This document shows, piece after piece, positions 61,665 to 64,000 of a stretch of 64,000 nt of DNA. Positions within the stretch are counted from its first letter, which is position 1, and every line of letters starts with the position of its first letter. A model generated the notes under the pieces. The model worked only from the letters and a program-made list of their open reading frames with translations. It was not told where the DNA came from and searched no databases. Source of the DNA: Streptomyces sp. GESEQ-35 (GTDB taxonomy: Bacteria > Actinomycetota > Actinomycetes > Streptomycetales > Streptomycetaceae); contig NZ_JAFFSX010000013.1 of the NCBI RefSeq assembly GCF_017948485.1, positions 186,001-250,000 on the forward strand, written 5' to 3'. Position numbers and translations under genes: made by a program.

Positions 61665-62360
61665 GTGCTGGTCGGTCTGGTGACCAGCCTCATCGGTGGT
61701 GGGTGCGTCTGGCTCTGGGAGCGCGGCAAGCGTGCCCGCGTGCTGCGGCGCAAGGCGGACTTCTTCGGTCTTGTTCCGGGGGAGACCTGTTTCATCGTCA
61801 TCGGCAACAAGCACGACGCGCGGGGAGTCGCAACGCACAAGGAGATCCGAGCCATGATCGAGCTGGCGACCCTGGCCGGCCAGCTCGGCTGTGACGTTGC
61901 CACTGAATCCGTCGACGATTTCCGTGGCAGCAACGACGACCGCACGGAGTTCTGCATCGGCGGTCCGCTCGGTGAGGCCAACCTCCGTACGGGCGGCCAC
62001 CTCGCGGCCCATGTGCCGGGCGTCAGTATCCTGCCGTACGGCCAGGGTCCTGAGTCGGTGGCGTTCGTCGTCGGCGGCAGGCGCTACCTCTTCCGGAAGA
62101 GTGAAGTGGAGTATGCGCTGGTGGCCAAGTTCATGCCGCCCCAGGCGACTCGCCCGGTCGTGCTGGTCTGCGGCCAGAGCTCCCTGGCGAACCAGGCCGC
62201 GATCCACTTCCTCAAAAGGAACCACCGTCAGGTGGCCGACACCATCGACTCGGTCGACCGCTATTGCCTGCTGATCAAGGTCGCGGACATTGGTACTTAC
62301 GGATTCCAGGGCGCGAGCCTCGAACGCGACGTGACTGGTGACGCGTTCACCGCGTCCTGA
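61665..62360 (+). CDS. Unknown membrane-anchored protein
   Basis: A 231-residue product with one N-terminal helix (VLVGLVTSLIGGGCVWLWERGKR) and a soluble part with an alternating beta/alpha look (CFIVIGNKHDARGVATHKEIRAMIELATLAGQ, EFCIGGPLGEANLRTGGHLA, VVLVCGQSSLANQAAIHFL). I do not recognise the family. GTG 61665 is the first start in frame; the true start may be a little upstream. Its end overlaps the convergent gene by 14 bp. Its place in the tRNA island fits imported cargo. Confidence 0.55.
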   Translation: MLVGLVTSLIGGGCVWLWERGKRARVLRRKADFFGLVPGETCFIVIGNKHDARGVATHKEIRAMIELATLAGQLGCDVATESVDDFRGSNDDRTEFCIGGPLGEANLRTGGHLAAHVPGVSILPYGQGPESVAFVVGGRRYLFRKSEVEYALVAKFMPPQATRPVVLVCGQSSLANQAAIHFLKRNHRQVADTIDSVDRYCLLIKVADIGTYGFQGASLERDVTGDAFTAS

Positions 62361-63042
62361 TGTCAAGGGCGTGCCAGGCCCGGCCCTGTCTCTGGGTGTG
62401 GCGGCGCCTCGCCCAGCACGAGCGCGGCCGCAGCCGCCCAGGTCGCGCATGCGGACAGGCGACTGCGCACGTCGGCCAACCGCCCCTAAACAGTCCCTCG
62501 GTTGATGAGACACTGTTCGACCCGTTCGATGGCGCGTACCACAGCAGCAGTGGCTTGGCGCGTTGCGCGTCTGCGTTGTCGAAGCAGCACACGGCGATGG
62601 TGTGGTCGGGGAAGTGGTCGGCGTAGAAGCGCAGGAGGTCCGGGTCGAGGTCGGGGCGCCGGTGCGGCGGGACCTGCCGCAGCGCGGCAGTAACCGCGGT
62701 GGGGTCGGCGGCCAGGAGCACCGTGTATATGTCGTGGTCGAAGACTTGGACGGGCTGGGGTTCCGTGCTCATCCATGCGATGTCGTCGGCTGCCGCAGCG
62801 GCGGATTCGACGGCAGCGACCATGCGGTGCAGGACGTCGCCGGTGCGTCCGGCCGAGAGGAAGTGCCGTGGGGTGAGCTGCCTGGTGGGCAGGTGCAGCA
62901 GCATGGCGTTCGGGCCGTCCGCCAGGTTGGCGGCGGTGTTCTGATAGCCCAGGACGTGGATGAGGCCGTGCACGGGGTGGTGCTGCCGCCCGCAGTACAC
63001 GATCGTGCCGGAGAATGCGGCCTCACCTGTGGAGATGCACAT
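62347..63042 (-). CDS. Hypothetical protein, C-terminus probably degenerate
   Basis: The first 190 or so residues look like real protein (MCISTGEAAFSGTIVYCGRQ, HVLGYQNTAANLADGPNAMLLHLP, HHRRP-like helix, IAVCCFDNADAQRAKPLLLWY) and recall a family of unknown function common in Streptomyces, usually longer. After about residue 197 the sequence turns Arg/Ser-rich and low in structure, as after a frameshift or deletion. The gene is probably truncated. Confidence 0.55.
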   Translation of the reverse strand: MCISTGEAAFSGTIVYCGRQHHPVHGLIHVLGYQNTAANLADGPNAMLLHLPTRQLTPRHFLSAGRTGDVLHRMVAAVESAAAAADDIAWMSTEPQPVQVFDHDIYTVLLAADPTAVTAALRQVPPHRRPDLDPDLLRFYADHFPDHTIAVCCFDNADAQRAKPLLLWYAPSNGSNSVSSTEGLFRGGWPTCAVACPHARPGRLRPRSCWARRRHTQRQGRAWHALDIRTR

Positions 63043-63181
63043 GGGGGCAAGGTACAGCCCCTGCCCGGTGGGGGCCGAGGGGATCTGGCCTGCCGAGGAC
63101 CGCTACCGCCGATGGACTGATGTCCTCGGACTCCGCAGCATCTACTGAGCCGGAGCCGATGCTCCAGGAGGAGGTAACCAG

Positions 63182-63538
63182 GTGAAAGCCGTACTTCCGG
63201 TCGGCCGAAGCACATGCGCCTCGTCGAGCGGCGGCGAGTCCGAGGCGTCCTGCGAATACCGGGTCGAGTACGACAAGCGCATGTACTCGGACGTGGCCAA
63301 CGCCGAATTCGAGGTTGGGAAGAAGCTAGGGACAGCCGTCTTTCTGCCGTGTGACGACTCGTCGGACGACGGAGGCGGCCGGGCGTCGCCGGACTCGACG
63401 GTCGCCCATGCGATCGAAGGGGTGGACACCGGCATCGCCATCGCGGTAGACGACGCACCCGACGACGTCCTCTTCGTCGCCATCGGCACCGGTGAGGAAT
63501 TTCCTCCCGAGGTCAAGAAGCTGATCAAGGGCTCTTGA
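63182..63538 (+). CDS. DUF6281-like protein that seems to have lost its signal peptide
   Basis: A 118-residue product: SCEYRVEYDKRMYSDVANAEFEVGKKLGTAVFLPC...EEFPPEVKKLIKGS resembles small secreted lipoproteins of the DUF6281 group. A strong AGGAGGAGG ribosome-binding site precedes GTG 63182, but the expected hydrophobic signal is missing: MKAV is followed at once by PVGRSTCASSSGG. A small in-frame deletion is likely, leaving a protein that cannot be exported. Confidence 0.55.
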   Translation: MKAVLPVGRSTCASSSGGESEASCEYRVEYDKRMYSDVANAEFEVGKKLGTAVFLPCDDSSDDGGGRASPDSTVAHAIEGVDTGIAIAVDDAPDDVLFVAIGTGEEFPPEVKKLIKGS

Positions 63539-63680
63539 CGCCGAGTGTGGCACCCGCGCCCCACAACAGTTTCGATCCAGGCTCTGGGCCCTGTGCGTCA
63601 CCGGACTGCCGGTGTCTGAGAGGTTTTTGTCATCCTCGGTCAACGCCCAGGAAAACACCGTGATCGCTGACTGGAGGCAT

Positions 63681-63942
63681 TGATCAACCAGGCGCTCTCC
63701 GCCGAGGTTCCGGCCCCCCGCCTGCAGTGGATCGAGGAGCAGGCAGACGGGTGGATTGCCCTGGGATTCGAAGCGGTCGACGGCGGCCGCATGCCCAGGG
63801 AGGAATGGACCTTGAGGACCTCGTAGCAAGGCTCGACGCCTACACGGTCACGGCCGAGGCACGTTCACTTGCCCGAGGCCGTTCTCTCGATTACGGGAGG
63901 GCGGCTTTTCCCGTTCCCGGAGGGCTGGTGGTCGCAATGTGA
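63681..63942 (+). pseudogene. Phosphotransferase-like fragment with frameshift
   Basis: ALSAEVPAPRLQWIEEQADGWIALGFEAVDGGRMPREEW (63690-63806, region read from about 63681) resembles the middle of aminoglycoside-phosphotransferase-like proteins. A stop follows shortly, but the homology continues in another frame from about 63805 (LEDLVARLDAYTVTAEA). Both the start and the catalytic part are missing, so it is a broken gene. Confidence 0.5.
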
Positions 63943-64000
63943 TCGCGGGCCGGATGTGAGCACGACCGTATGCCGGCTGGACACAACCGACGTGTGCGGG

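Noticed and set aside
62960..63148. Short frame ending RYRRWTDVLGLRSIY
   Set aside because: The last residues look somewhat protein-like but there is no start or domain; it is antisense to the gene at 62347-63042 over most of its length.

Overview
The window is very GC-rich, has codons ending mostly in G or C, and carries WhiB, an MmyB-type regulator, a CYP157-like P450, a DUF574 methyltransferase and a FurA-KatG pair. This points to the chromosome of a Streptomyces or close relative. I see no CRISPR array, rRNA or intact insertion sequence. One tRNA gene (tRNA-Pro, GGG) sits near the right end.

Layout. 0.2-4.5 kb: an MmyB-family regulator facing a paralogue that lacks the DNA-binding domain, a wrecked aldo/keto reductase, and a zinc alcohol dehydrogenase followed by an intact aldo/keto reductase. 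4.7-9.9 kb: a lipoprotein coupled to two receptor-like Ser/Thr kinases, each with a cytoplasmic kinase, one membrane helix and an outside periplasmic-binding-protein domain. 10-13.2 kb: an FAD monooxygenase and an ABC exporter. 13.3-17.4 kb: a two-unit Lrp/AsnC regulator divergent from an amidohydrolase and an AbgT transporter, with a perfect 40-bp palindrome at the regulator's start.

17.4-35.8 kb is the most interesting part. It looks like a complete catabolic regulon for an unidentified aromatic or N-heteroaromatic compound. It has a NitT/TauT-type ABC importer with a Tat lipoprotein binding protein, and a CarAa-like Rieske oxygenase with its own reductase and 7Fe ferredoxin. It also has a LigB-type extradiol dioxygenase, two ring-cleavage-type hydrolases, an acyl-CoA ligase, a double-domain CoA-transferase, a split MaoC-type hydratase, a luciferase-like flavin enzyme, an M20-fold protein that has lost its metal ligands, and a 40-residue membrane protein missed by length cut-offs. 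An IclR-type regulator lies inside it. A shared 16-bp motif (about GTCCGYTSARCGGRAC) occurs before six of its promoters at a fixed distance from a -10-like hexamer, so the scattered divergent operons are probably one regulon.

35.8-38.6 kb: KatG with its FurA-type regulator. 38.7-42.7 kb: a FluG-like amidohydrolase and a glutamine-synthetase-like ligase as separate adjacent genes, with a Nudix-like protein and an amino-acid-oxidase-fold protein (perhaps amine use through gamma-glutamyl intermediates). 42.8-45.6 kb: a methyltransferase, a P450 without the usual ExxR pair, and a histidine-kinase fragment. 45.8-52.7 kb: a second compact operon under an XRE-cupin regulator: an altered M24 protein, 2-oxoacid dehydrogenase E1 alpha and beta without E2/E3, a TRZ/ATZ-type amidohydrolase, a bicupin and an SDR-fold protein with no catalytic residues. 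52.7-60.7 kb is ordinary housekeeping, stress and transport genes. 60.76-64 kb is a decaying island at tRNA-Pro with an integrase remnant and truncated genes.

All family calls come from reading motifs by eye; no search was run.
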